Shown here in pieces: positions 36,101-47,800 of a DNA stretch of 64,000 bases; position 1 is the first letter of the stretch; each line of letters begins with the position of its first letter. The notes under the pieces are model-generated. The model had not been told where the DNA came from and did no database searches. It worked only from the letters and a program-made list of their open reading frames with translations. A program made the translations under genes and the position numbers. This DNA comes from Diplolepis rosae (lineage: Eukaryota; Arthropoda; Insecta; Hymenoptera; Diplolepididae), in NCBI GenBank assembly GCA_030998225.1, contig JAPYXD010000753.1, positions 4,992,001-5,056,000 of the forward strand, in the 5' to 3' direction.

Positions 36101-39100
36101 TGGTATATTGCATTAAATGAGATAAAATCATATTAATAATAGGTATAGAATTTTCACTATTTAATTGATTGATTACTTGGAATCAACTTTGCTTTAATTG
36201 TTGTTACAGGTGGTAATTAGAAAAAATAACTTTGCTTAATTAGTATTGATACACTTTATTGTGGATGCTAGAGAATAGAGAAACGAGTTTCTAACTTGCG
36301 GAAAGTTTAATTTCCCGCACTAGCGCGGGAAAATTTTAATTGTGCGGAAAATTAAAACAAACTTAAAATTTTACCGCACTAGTACGGAAAAATCAACTTT
36401 CCGCACAAAAAAGGACACCGAATCGGCCAACTTTCGGTATACTATTTAATTGATTGATTACTTGAAATCAACTTTGCTTTAATTGTTGTTACAGGTGGTA
36501 ATTAGAAAAAATAACTGCTTAATTATTATTGATACAATTTAGCGTGGATTCTAAAGAATAGAAACGAGTTTCTAACTTCACTAAAGTTGTTTTCGTTTTT
36601 ATGTATTTCAAAATTCTTTAAAAGCAGTCATATAACTTGATATTGTATAAATTAGATTCCAGATAATTTGAATTATGTTTCTTTAGTGATATATAAGTAC
36701 ACTGAGAAAACAGTTTCTTTGAATCAAAGAAACATTTCTTTGATATACGGTCAAAGAAAAAATTTCATTGAATTAAAAAAAGTTTTGTTAATTCAAAAAA
36801 AATTTCGTTTAACCAAAGAAATAGATTTGTTTACATTAAAGAAAATTTTATTAAATCAAAAAAACTTTCTTCAATTCAAAGAAATTTTTTCTTTGACCGC
36901 ATATCAAAGAAACTGTTTTCTGGGTGTATTTGCGTCAAATAATTTAGAGTTTCCAATTTCAATTTTTGAAGTACGAAGCACTAGAACTACTTATCTTGAA
37001 AGAGAATGCTCTTTTTTATCAAAATTTATTTTTTTAAACTCACTTCCTTTTTTTCTATGACGAATTTCAACGATTTCCGGTAAACGAATAATCTCATTCC
37101 ATCTCCTTTCTCTTCATTCGACTCACATTTAGAAAAAAAACAATGTATCCCCCTACCTGAGTAAGTCGTATCCAGAAATATCTAAAAATTCGACGACTTT
37201 CTTGAAAATTAAACTTACATTTTTATAAAAAAGTTTTTCAAAAACTAAAGACTTCATCTCATTTCATGCAATATCCCTATTGTAAGTCAATCCTGAAATA
37301 AAACTTCTGTAACGAGAAATCTTAAAATTTCAGTCCGATGACCTCAATGCCGAGTTTCACAATGTCAGGAGCAAGTCAGCAGAGCCAGCACACTACCAGC
37401 ATGTCTTCTCTCTCATCCGGAGGTGGAATGGGCCCAATGGGGATGACAGTTGGAATGACAGTGGGACCCAGTCCAGGAGCTTGTCTTCAGCAACGAGACA
37501 ATGGATATTCCTGCGGGGTAGCAAGGCCATCAAGCTACGAACCTCTTCACCTTGGCTATGGTTCCAGGCCCACCTGCAGTCCTACTCAGCCCTACCACAC
37601 GGCTGGCCTTAACCAGTACAACCAGAATGCCACCTCGACCGGTGAGTGTCTACCGCACTCACTGCACTCGCTGCTTGCACTTTAGCCGATGGAGTACAGC
37701 TACCACGGATACCGCTATTGAACCACAGATCTCTGACCATACCCGGTAATGGAAAATGATTTTGCACGCAGTTATCTTTAATATGCGTGTCTATCGAAAT
37801 CGGATTTCTCATACTGAACTGGACAGAGGCTTAAACACTAGAATGGATCAAAGAATGGTTTTTTGAAAGGCAAAGGAATCTTGAGTTTTGTAAAATTTAA
37901 GAGAAATTGTGATGCTGGAGATCTTTTCAGTCGAAATCGAATAACACTAAGTACTGAATTTAATTGAAATTCATAAAAAAAATCTCAAACTTTATAATTC
38001 GCCCTAAATTTTAGATTAAAAAATGAAAAAGCATTATGAATTTTCAAACGAACTTGTTTTTTGATCACCCTATTGAACACAATGCGCATACCACTTTTAA
38101 AGATTTATCCAATTCTATCTCTTTTTCATTCTAAATTCACTCTATATTTTCTAATAACTACTTTTCTATCCATTCCAATCCTTTATCATCCTTAATCTTT
38201 TTCTATCTCTTTTTCAATATAAGTTCACGTCTATCTTTTCCAATACTTACTTTTCTATCTCATTCTATCCTTCATCTATCCACCTCAATCATTTTCTATC
38301 TCTTCGTCAATCTTAATTCACGTCTATCTTCTTCAATCTCCTCTTTTCTATCTCATCCAATCCAATCAATCCACCTTAATCACTTTCTATCTCTTCGTCA
38401 ATCTAAATTCACGTCTATCTTTTTCAATAATTCATTCTTTATCTCATTCTATCCTTTATCTATTCACGTAAATCTTTTTCTATCTTCTTCCCAATCTAGG
38501 TTTATGACTATCTTTTCCAATTGCCTGATCTCTATCACATCCAATCCTTCATCTATCCACCTTAATCATTTTCTATCTCTTCGCCAATCTAAATTCACGT
38601 CTATCTTTTTTAATTTCCCCTTTTCAATCTCATTCTATCCTTCATCTATCCACCTTAATCATTTTCTATCTCACCCTATGTTTTATCTATCCACGTGAAC
38701 CTTTTTCTATGTCTTTGTCAATCTAAATTCACGTCTATCTTTTTTAATTTACCCTTTTCTATCTCATTCTATCCTTCATCTATTCACCTTTATCATTTTC
38801 TAGCTCTTCGTCAATCTAACTTCACATCTATCTTTTTCAATCTTTCATTCTCAATCTCATTCTATGCTTTATCTATCTACGTGAATCTTTTTCTATGTCT
38901 TTTTCAATTTAATCTTATGTCTATCTTTTTCAATCTTTCATTCTCTATCAATGTCAATCTTTTTCTATCTCATTGTAAATCTAGTCGATTCCTATCTCTT
39001 CCTATTAAAAATTTTTAACTTTCTATCTGTCATTATCTCTCCTTGCAGCAAAAGAAGATCAGTCCACTATTAAGATATTTTATATTCTTTTTTTGTAAGG

Positions 39101-39605
39101 GTGATTACATTTTATGGCCAATGAAGTAATAGTCTTCCCCTATGTAATGAGGGATAGAAAAAGATAGAAATGGTCACTCACGAAGGATAGATAAAAAGAT
39201 GGAAAAAGATAGATACTACTTCAGTCGGCGGATTGACTAAGGGATAGGAAAAGATAGATATTACCAGACATAGGGATAGAAAAATATAGATATTCCAGGT
39301 CACTCTGGATAAGTGCGGAGATAGAAAAAGATAGAGTTTTGGGGATGCAAAGTGATGGGTTGGGAGAGATAGAAGTGTTCTATCTTTTCCAATCCTACAG
39401 TTCCTATCTTTTTCAATCTTTTTACTGCGAGCAGGGTACTCTTGTGTTAGATTTAAATTTTTGATGCATAATGAAATAGTATTTTATTTAGAATTTTATT
39501 TTATTTTCAGGCTTGATATCTCCCGGTGTAAGCGTGCCGATTGCAGTACCGGGACAACCAGCACCGGATATGGCCGCGCAATACTGGTCGCCGAGATTGC
39601 AGTGA
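33175..39605 (+). CDS. toy: Pax6 (twin of eyeless/eyeless type), 3' four coding exons
   Basis: Exons 33175-33434, 34494-34747, 37334-37641 and 39511-39605 (TGA at 39603) join in frame at GT/AG sites. The first encodes an acidic linker, [15 protein letters not shown] and helices 1-2 of the homeodomain. It ends RIQ at the intron known to split Pax6 homeoboxes. The second continues [17 protein letters not shown], with Ser50 typical of Pax homeodomains, then Gln and Pro stretches. The third is Ser/Gly/Met-rich transactivation sequence. The last ends [10 protein letters not shown]...YWSPRLQ, the C-terminal box shared by vertebrate Pax6 and, as I remember, Drosophila Toy but not Ey (which ends FYSPWV). 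A DNA-binding regulator of eye and head development. The start and paired domain are not in the window as far as I can see, so the model is 5'-partial. Toy over Ey is an inference from the C-terminus. Confidence 0.95.
33548..33920. mobile_element. Small inverted-repeat insertion in the homeobox intron
   Basis: 'ataacacaggtctac' at about 33549 and its complement 'gtagacctgtgttat' at about 33895 bound ~360 bp of non-coding sequence. This suggests a short non-autonomous element. Confidence 0.55.
34080..34275. repeat. TCAGTGAAA-rich palindromic repeat
   Basis: Multiple 'tcactgat', 'atcagtga' and 'tcagtgaaaa' words in both orientations over about 195 bp, bounded by 'taaaactgaatcagtcaaat' and its approximate complement. 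A foldback-type element in the intron that splits the homeodomain. Confidence 0.7.
35037..35990 (+). pseudogene. THAP-domain gene, inactivated
   Basis: Starts [14 protein letters not shown] at 35037 and reaches KYHV before a foldback element (35170-35660). The frame resumes with [13 protein letters not shown] after one AT of target duplication. The two parts together give the C2CH pattern of a THAP domain (paired Cys at the start, KKW with its Trp, CxxH in CCEDH). A donor at 35704 and acceptor before 35846 lead to [13 protein letters not shown], the segment that usually follows THAP domains in transposase-derived and repressor proteins. The frame hits TGA at 35927, beyond which FFACQKD still fits the family. 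Two independent lesions (insertion and stop) make it a pseudogene. It lies in a Pax6 intron on the same strand. THAP proteins bind DNA; many derive from P-type transposases. Confidence 0.85.
35170..35660. mobile_element. Full-length CCCTGGCGAAAG foldback element (491 bp) in THAP pseudogene
   Basis: Begins CCCTGGCGAAAGTATCGGAT and ends ATCCGATACTTTCGGCAGGG. The coding frame of the broken host shows the empty site, so the duplicated target is AT (35168-35169 and 35661-35662). The arms pair along their length. No coding frame. Confidence 0.93.
36165..36600. repeat. Another copy of the 32.2-33.0 kb palindromic repeat
   Basis: Contains 'cccgcactagcgcggg', 'taccgcactagtacgg' and the linking segment 'aacgagtttctaactt', and a second partial linking segment from 36,450. 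Same family as the copies in the upstream Pax6 intron. Confidence 0.8.
36698..36928. mobile_element. Foldback element, ACACTGAGAAAACAG ends
   Basis: Left end ACACTGAGAAAACAGTTTCT and right end AGAAACTGTTTTCTGGGTGT. The interior is a series of 'tttctttga' and 'tcaaagaaa' words that fold back. The open frame across it is a by-product. Confidence 0.8.
38090..39440. repeat. CTATCTTTTTCAAT minisatellite, orientation flips near 39.1 kb
   Basis: From 38,090 to 39,035 the strand is built of 'ctatctctttttcaatctaa' variants (roughly 40-60 bp spacing, strongly pyrimidine-rich). From about 39,145 to 39,400 the complementary words 'gatagaaaaagata' take over on the same strand, and the last 60 bp revert. 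The stretch lies in the last intron of Pax6. Open frames rich in Ser/Phe/Leu/Ile here come from the repeat. Confidence 0.9.
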
Positions 39606-41896
39606 CCGTGGTGGTCTTCTATGTCGACCTCCACCTCGTAGACACTTCCTTTTTGTTCTTCACCGACTCAAAATTTGAAAAAAGTCAGTGTTTCAGATAA
39701 AAGGTTGTTCTCCGAGGCGAGAGTCGTTAAAAGCAGTCGATAGCTTCGGATTTATGGAAGTCTTAGAGAATAAACTTGTTAAATTTCAAAAATTACCAAG
39801 ATCAAAAACACAGACCGGTATCGATTTTTTCAATCAAATGTAACTAGGCATCTATTTGTATTTTTCTTTTTAATTATCATTAGACTTCAAATCCGAAGAT
39901 CGATTCGCGAAGGGATGCTAAGTCGGCCAATACGTACATATTTAGTTAGACAAGGTAATTTTTTCGGCCCCAGTGGCACATGTTGGTACAAATCTCGAGG
40001 ATATTACCGATGACACTAATGCCGATAAATTAGTAACTCGATCGATAATAATTACTCGCCGTTCGAAGGAAAATCCCTCTGAGCTTATAATACCTTCTTT
40101 TTTTCGAGTTATATTGTTGTAACGATTGCAATCGTATCGAATACACACCAGTAAATCATAATACAATAATTCACCTTTTCCTTGTAATTTTCTAACGAAA
40201 TTCTGTAAATGAGTGTTCTTTACTCACCTCCCGTGCCAAGCCTCGATCACGAAGATCAGAAAAGGGTTGAATGCATCAAATGCTTCCTCTTTCGTGTTCA
40301 GAAATCTGTGAAGCTGCTTTGTTGGTAAAAATATTGCAGAGAAAATTATAAGTCCAATTTGTAAAGGGAGTGATTCGTGTTTTTAAAGTGAAAATATTTT
40401 TGTAAATAACATCTTAGAAAAATAATCACTTATTAAAAAAATCCTTGTTATTAAAAATATGAAGATTATTTATTTCAGAATATTGAAAAGTCGTCTTTAA
40501 AACGTGAATCGTTTTCTGTTTTTAATTTCTCTGCAGTTTGTTGAATATCAGGAAGTGAGTCTAAGGCGAAGTTAAATCCCTTTCACACGTAACCGATTTC
40601 CTCTAGAGAGATTCCCTTTTAATAAATTATTACAGATAAATAAAAAGATAGTTTCTAAGTCGGTATCGCCAATATTATTTATATTCATATAATGAATGGA
40701 GCCAAAAGAAGGAACCTGAAAAGTCGTTTCTGTGTGAACCGGGAAGTATCGGCAGTCATTTATATGTATAGTAAATTCGTAAATAAATAAACAAATATAA
40801 ATATATATATATATATATGAATATAGTTGATGCTAATTTTAAGTACTTATTTTAAGAATGATCGGTGCAAGTTTGATGAAGCGAAAGAAATAAAGATGCA
40901 AAAAAAAACAGATTGTGATTCTCTTTTAGACCAGCATGAATATAATTCTAAATAAATAGTGTGTGCAGCTAATTTGTACTGTGTAATTGTTTCCTTTTTC
41001 TGGAATCCTCATTAAATTGATTACAGAATAAAATAAGATGATTAAGAAAAGAAAAAAAGATCTCAGCTTTCGAGTGCAACAATAATATATTTTATTCGAA
41101 GTATCACTTTGTACATGGGTTATGAGTTTGATACAATGCCTCATTATCGTAAATATAAATTCGCTGTCTAATTCTTATTAATTTATAAAATCGAAAAAGT
41201 GTTATCGAGACTTCTTATTTGTTTATTTATAACTGAAAATTAAATTGTTCCCATTTTTACTTTCAAAACAGTAGCGAAATGTGTATTTAATTTTTGTACT
41301 GTCAAACTTTGTGTGTAACAACTTTTTGTCAAGAAATTTGCTTATAACTTAAATTTAGTAATGACTAAATATTTAAGGACCAGAAACTGTACATTTTCTT
41401 CTAGAATTGTTTGGTTAAAATAAAATCACGTTAAATTATTTACAAAATTAACTTCCAAGAGAAATTCTGCCATCACTAGTTTCTATGTGGAATGGATTTA
41501 AGTATTCAAATTTTATCTTAATTACTGTAACTTTCAATTTAAAATTTTTTACTGGGACTCAAGAGAAACGACTTATTGTAAATATCGCTTTTAGATTCAA
41601 TTAATCTAAGATTTTATAATTGCATCAACCAATGAACACAATCAGATACGTCATATTAGTAATTAAAATGTTTCTTTCAAGCTAATTAAGAATTTTTCAC
41701 AAAATAAAACATTTAATGCATTCTTGCAATGCACATTCCTTTAAATAAAATAGCCTAATGATTTTACACTCTGCATGCGAGATTAATGACTTACATTTTT
41801 TATAACATGTGTTCATCTAGGAATATTTATAATATATACATTCTTAAAATTAAGAAAAAAAAAAACAGAACTCTAGAAATAAATTAAGACATTCCT
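39606..41896. other. Convergent 3' regions of Pax6 and ZC3H11A-like gene
   Basis: No further coding sequence seen. Plus-strand AATAAA candidates for Pax6 occur near 39768, 40637, 40786 and 40886. Minus-strand candidates for the zinc-finger gene include those near 41224. A TA microsatellite lies at 40801-40818. Confidence 0.5.
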
Positions 41897-44800
41897 TTAA
41901 ACGTCAAGCGTTAACAAGGCATCGATATCCTTCAATATATCTTCTTCCCCAACCCCTAGAATACTGTCGCATACGTTATCTAATTTATCACAGTCTGTGG
42001 TCTCAGTTTCTAACAATATTTTCTCCTCAGATTCTTTAATTCGATCATCATCAGCTGTGCTGCTATCGCAAACTCTAATTTCGACTTCCTCCCTTCGACC
42101 CGAACTCGATTCGTCTTCACTTCCAGAAACCAGTCTTTGTTCTGCTTCCGATTCCTGATCTATAGATTCATCTTCCATCTTAGTTATTTTGTAGGATCTT
42201 CTCAACCTTACAGGTGGAACCTTCATGTCTACAACTTTCTGAAGTTTCACTACCCTGTCATCGTCCGGTTTCTCAATCTCACTGAATTTCCTCTTACTAA
42301 CTACTTTGGCTTTACTAATTGCCTTAAGTTCCTCTAAAGTATTCATCGCATACTTCAGAAATTTATCAGTTGATAGTTCTTCAGTTTTGGATTTTAAATT
42401 CTTCAGAGTAGAAGCTTGATTTTTCTTTCTACGAATTTCCTCGAGACTTAATATTTTGAAGTTTAAATCGTCTGGATTAGACGACTTTTTACTATCGTTG
42501 GGAAAGAGATACAATGTTTTTCTGTCTCGAATAGTTGAAACTGTTTTGATTTTTCCTCCTCCGGTATCACCTAGGTAGTCATCTGCTCTGTAAGAATAGT
42601 AAGCTGCACTCTCTGCCTGTATCTCCTCCAGCCGGATCTCCTCGTAGGTTTTGCAATAGGGAACTCTGGACTTCCCCTTCACTGGCGATGAAGCTCCTTC
42701 ACTATCGGATTCTGTGAACAGCGAAGAAAAATCGAAAGGCTGATTATTATTGACTCAACTTAGATCTTTTTGTTTTCTGTTTTCTCTCTGGCTACCTCAC
42801 GCCCGATCGTTCTTTCAGATTTCAGATTTAGGGATTCCTGATCTTGATTCTTTGAATTTTTAACATTTACGATTTGCTCCTTGGTCTCGATGGAACTAGA
42901 CTTACTTGGAACTTTCTTCTAATTGTCCTGCATTTTATGTTTTCTTTTCGCTTTAAGGAAATTTTTAGATCTACTTCTAGGCGCGTACGGTTCCGCTGAA
43001 ATTGTCTTCATCTGCAGGTCGTACTTGAAAAAGTTGATTTCTTCTTCATTAATAGTAAATTAAATAAGACAATTTTTTGTTATTCCATTAAATAAGCTCT
43101 ACGAATAAGTATTAATTTCAAATCCCCTTAAATTAAAGAAAGAAAGAAAAAATATTTAAATAAGTTTTCCATCATCTTCCAGAAGCCAATTCTCTGAACC
43201 GATCTTCATTCTTCGATTTGAAAAGCACAGCTCCTATGTGAAACAAAGTAAGGAACAGGAAAAACAGCAATGAAAATAACCGAATTAGTGGCCCTAGTAT
43301 CGTGAAACTTCCAATTCTTCAAATATAAATAACTTAAAAATCCTCAAGTAAAATATTTTCAATTAAAAAATAGTAAAAACCAGAATCCTTTAGAATTAAA
43401 ATTTTATAACTATAATTTCAGCTCTTTTAAAAACTTGAAACCTAGAAACTGGATGGTTTTGACGCTACTCTGGCCAGCCTAACAACATCTTGTTTGTTTC
43501 GAGTTACCAAGTTTATTGAAATCCAAATATCGTTTCAATGAAAAGTATTAATTTCCATTCGCTTACATCGATCATATAATAATACGCATCAGCCTATTTT
43601 TGCTTTTTAAAAATCCTTTTCTTTAACCTTTTCTTTTTCTCTCTATCTTTCTCTTTAGAGCACAACTTACAATAGATATTCAGTAAGTAGTGAAACTACC
43701 GTAGTGGCAATAGCATTTGATTTCTTATTCTACCAAACATCCCCCGGGCATTTTAAATCTCATCTCAAATATTTCCATTTACATTCTGTCAAAATCAAAT
43801 TTTGAACCTTTTCCTCAAAACAAGTACAATTGCCACCACTTAGTTGTACAATTTTCGTGAGCCGTGACTCCTGGGGGAAAACACGATATACAAAATTGCA
43901 AAGACGCCAAACATCGACTGCGGGAACTACAAAAAACCATGATTCATACACATTGCTCGAATATGTGCTTACGTAACTCTTCATATGTGGATGAAAAAAG
44001 AATGGTAAAACCCCTATTCAAAAAACCATTTCAAAGTTCACGAACACAAGTAAAAAAAAATACCAACAAAAACAAAAATCTTTAACGTATTCCTTAAACG
44101 CAAACGCGAATACAAATAATTATATTTTTCTTTTAAATATAAGCTTCTTTTTTCCTAGATTCGCAGAAAGAAAGCGAAATATTTTTGAGAGAGAAGTCGA
44201 AATTCCAGTTTCTCTTCTCTCCTCTTCGCTCTATTAATCAATTAACGAACATTGATTACGCAGTGATTATCAATGGAACTATTCTCTCGTCACCAATGCT
44301 ACGGGAGATCGACTAGAGCACAAAATCAGGAACGCTGTTCTCAGTGAAATGAATTGTTGTTTTTTTTTATTTCTATTTGATTGATTCCTTTGTTTAATAT
44401 TTTTCTATACCTTTCCTTTTCTATCGATGTCCATTTCGATTTCCCTATATACAATCTTCTAGAATCATAAAATACTGTTGATAAGTTCTCATCAAACGTC
44501 GACTCTCTCGTAGCACTAATCACAAAAATCTTATTAATTATTCCCAATATGGAAAGATAAAAAATTGTTATCTCGAACTTTACATTTTGCTCTTAAACAC
44601 TCGCACGCAGTAATTCAGAATTAACTTTTGTGTCGCGAGCTTACAGACTAGCTTGTATTACGTACAATAACGGATACTTTTTTCTGCAATCTGAAGAAAT
44701 GCCTCGCAAAGCCAGAACACCAAATATAAATTGATTTAAAAAAAAATATATTAAACTAAATTAAACGAATTTAAAGAAAGTGTAAATTCATTTTAAACAA

Positions 44801-47800
44801 GAATTCCATCTGAAGCTCGAGTAAACTGAAGACTGGTGTCCAAAGCGTTGACGAGGTTACTCGTTTCGCAACGATAATTACTTTCCAGTGATAAATATAT
44901 CGTTAGTACTTAAACGTAGAATATATAATATATATATATCGTTTATAAAGATTGCTAATTTCCTATTATGCGTAGAATCGCCTCTCTTTTTCTTAAATTA
45001 GCACTCAGGTTCGACTCCGATTTTCGGTGGTTGTATAGATTTATATATAATATATATTTATATTTGTGTAGGATATAATTAAATTAGTTTTCCTTCCCCT
45101 TTCCTTATCGCTTTAATCGAGTTATTATTAATTGCTCATCTCGATAACTGACAATTTCAAAACTTCGAAACTCTAAAACCGAAAAGTTTATTTTAATTTA
45201 GCCTCGAAACTGAGGATTGATGAAGATTTTAATTCTGACTGTTTCTCTTCGAGTTGAGCATTTGAAATAAGAAATATCAGTCGAGACCGTGAGTTTCGTA
45301 TTTTTTTTTCCACAAAATTTTAGAATGGGCTTAACGAGAAAATCAACGGATGAAACGCACACTATAAACACATTTTGTATTTGATTTAAAGACTTTCGAG
45401 TCTGAAATAGAAGATGAAATGCCATTAAAAGCAATGATTCCTCGAGACCAAGGTACTCGAAATCTTGCAAATAATCTGCTAGATAACCTCGTTGATTAGG
45501 TAAATTCGTTTTCACCGTCGAGATGGCACATTCTGAAAAATATTAGCTAAGCCTACATTACTTTTAATAAAACTGTTTATAAATAAAACAGACAATTTTA
45601 CACTGGCTAATATTTTTCTTCTTGTGAATTTTCGCTACGAAAGTCGCCTCTGCACGCTAAAGTCACATAAGGGCAATCCCTAAAAATAAAATTTGGTTTT
45701 TAAGAAAACACATGCAACTTTCTGGATTTTACTAAAAAAAAGAACAAAAGCAGGAATTTGTTAAAACAAGAGGAAGATACACACAATATTTTCATCAAGT
45801 TTTTTTTAAAGATCACCCTGAAAGCTTTTTTTAGCGATCATGCAAAGGCAAACTTCAAGCGATAATGATCTGAGATGAAAGAATGAAAATGTGATGTTTT
45901 GATTTTAATTAACGAGATAAAAATTTTATTTCACTCGATTGATATTACGATCAGGCGCGAGAAAAAAATGAAACCGGAATATACTTTCCTACGTAAGTTG
46001 TTAATAAAATCTTTGCATAGAGCTACGACTAAGTTTTACGTGTATATTCAACTTATTGATTTCTCGGATACTTTAATCCAGGTGCTCATAGGAAATTCAT
46101 TTTGTTGACAATTCGCGATATCCCAAGCCGTTGTAAAGTCGCGTGAGAAGCCAAAACATATGAAGGCATTATTTGTGTAGGTACGTGTAAACCAAGGCTG
46201 GGACACGTGACTGAGCACTTTTGTTTTCCGAATGCCGCAAAACGAGCTCTTGATATCAAAACCAATTGACTTTAAACACACAAAACGTAAAACTTGAAAT
46301 TTTTCAAAAGAAAAAGAAAAAAACTTGACTCGTTGTGCGGAGATTTCAGAAACCCAAACTTCTGATAAATCTTCTCGATTCCATCGCGTTGTAAGGACCG
46401 AAACAGATTGAATGAATTTTCCTTATTCTCAAAGTTTTGCAGTCACGATACAAGAAATCGAGAGTAACAATCCTTCAACATAAACAATTTGGCACCGGGC
46501 CAAAAACAATAAATCAGTTATAGATAGTTTTAAATCTCCCTAAATAATTTTAAATCTTGAGTGAAGGTACAGATATTAAAGCAGTTGACCTTAATTGAAA
46601 CTATTGTCTTAATCTGAAATGAAATAATAACTTTTATAGTCGCTTCTGTCGACTGTTTCAGTCTTCGCTTATAGTAAAGAGAAAAAAAAAACAGAAATGC
46701 TATCAAATTCGGTAACAAAGGTTCAGTCAAACAGAACACGGAAATTTTCAACTATCTAATTATATCAAATGTTCTCCTCTTGCCAGAAAAATATACAAAT
46801 TTCGCAGGACCCTTGCTTATCATAAACCTTGGAACGATTCGCAATCGTGGCCAGAGTCTCGCGCTTCCTCCACCTCAAAATCGACGATAGGATGGGAAAC
46901 CGAGGAACGTAAACGATAACCTCGAGCCCTGAGGCTGTGATGTCCTTTGCGGGTGAATAGGCGAGGTCAGCGGTGGTCGTTGAAGGAGTGTAGAGCTTGG
47001 TTGTTGAAGGAGCGGAGAACTTGGACGTTGAAGGAAAGGAGAACCGGATTGATTTTGCATTGGTGAAAGAGATGGACCGTGCGAATGAGGATGATGATGA
47101 AGGTTGGATCGATGATGAGGAAAGGAAAGAGCGTGATGACATGGTGAGGAATGCGAATTCTGCACACTGGGCACGCTTAGGTTGTTGGATGCGTTGGAAC
47201 CGGGGAGATTGAGGCTGCTGGGAACGCCGGGGAGCGTGAGACTGCCGGGAATGCGCAAGGTGCTAGACGGAAGGGAGAGAGTGCCTGGCGTGAGGTAGTG
47301 TAGGTTGAAAGGTGGGCGGGGGGGCTAGTAAAGCCTCATACCTTCTTCGAAGTTCACAATCAGAGGATCCACAACAGGACTTCCAATAAAACTTCCAGCT
47401 TCGCTGCTGCCTCGGCCTTGATCCGATTCGGTGCTGCTAGCGTCGAATTTTGACTCATCTAAATACAAAAATTAATTAAGATTATATTATTTGAATATTT
47501 TAAAGCCTTACTTCCCAGTAGGATTGTTTCATATGTTTACCCTGGCGATTTGACCATTCCTGATTAGCAGGCTTATTCGAGACATTCTCAGGTGTTTTCA
47601 CCTGGTTATTAGGTGTTCCCTGACCCGGTCGTGCATTCGTATGAAGAAAGGGGCAGTGTGGCTTCATACAGCCACTGGGCTGGCCTTCCCAGTAGCAAGG
47701 AATCGACTTGCGATTCTTCTAGAAAATTAAATTTAATATTAGTTCCGGTTCTTTTGATAATCATAAACTCTGTCTTTTTAAATGCTGATGATTTTCATGA

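Noticed and set aside
36668..37060. 130-codon plus-strand frame in a Pax6 intron
   Set aside because: It runs through the ACACTGAGAAAACAG foldback element and is Lys/Phe/Asn-rich from repeat composition.
38504..39018. Ser/Phe/Leu-rich open frames suggesting membrane protein repeats
   Set aside because: Direct translation of the CTATCTTTTTCAAT minisatellite.
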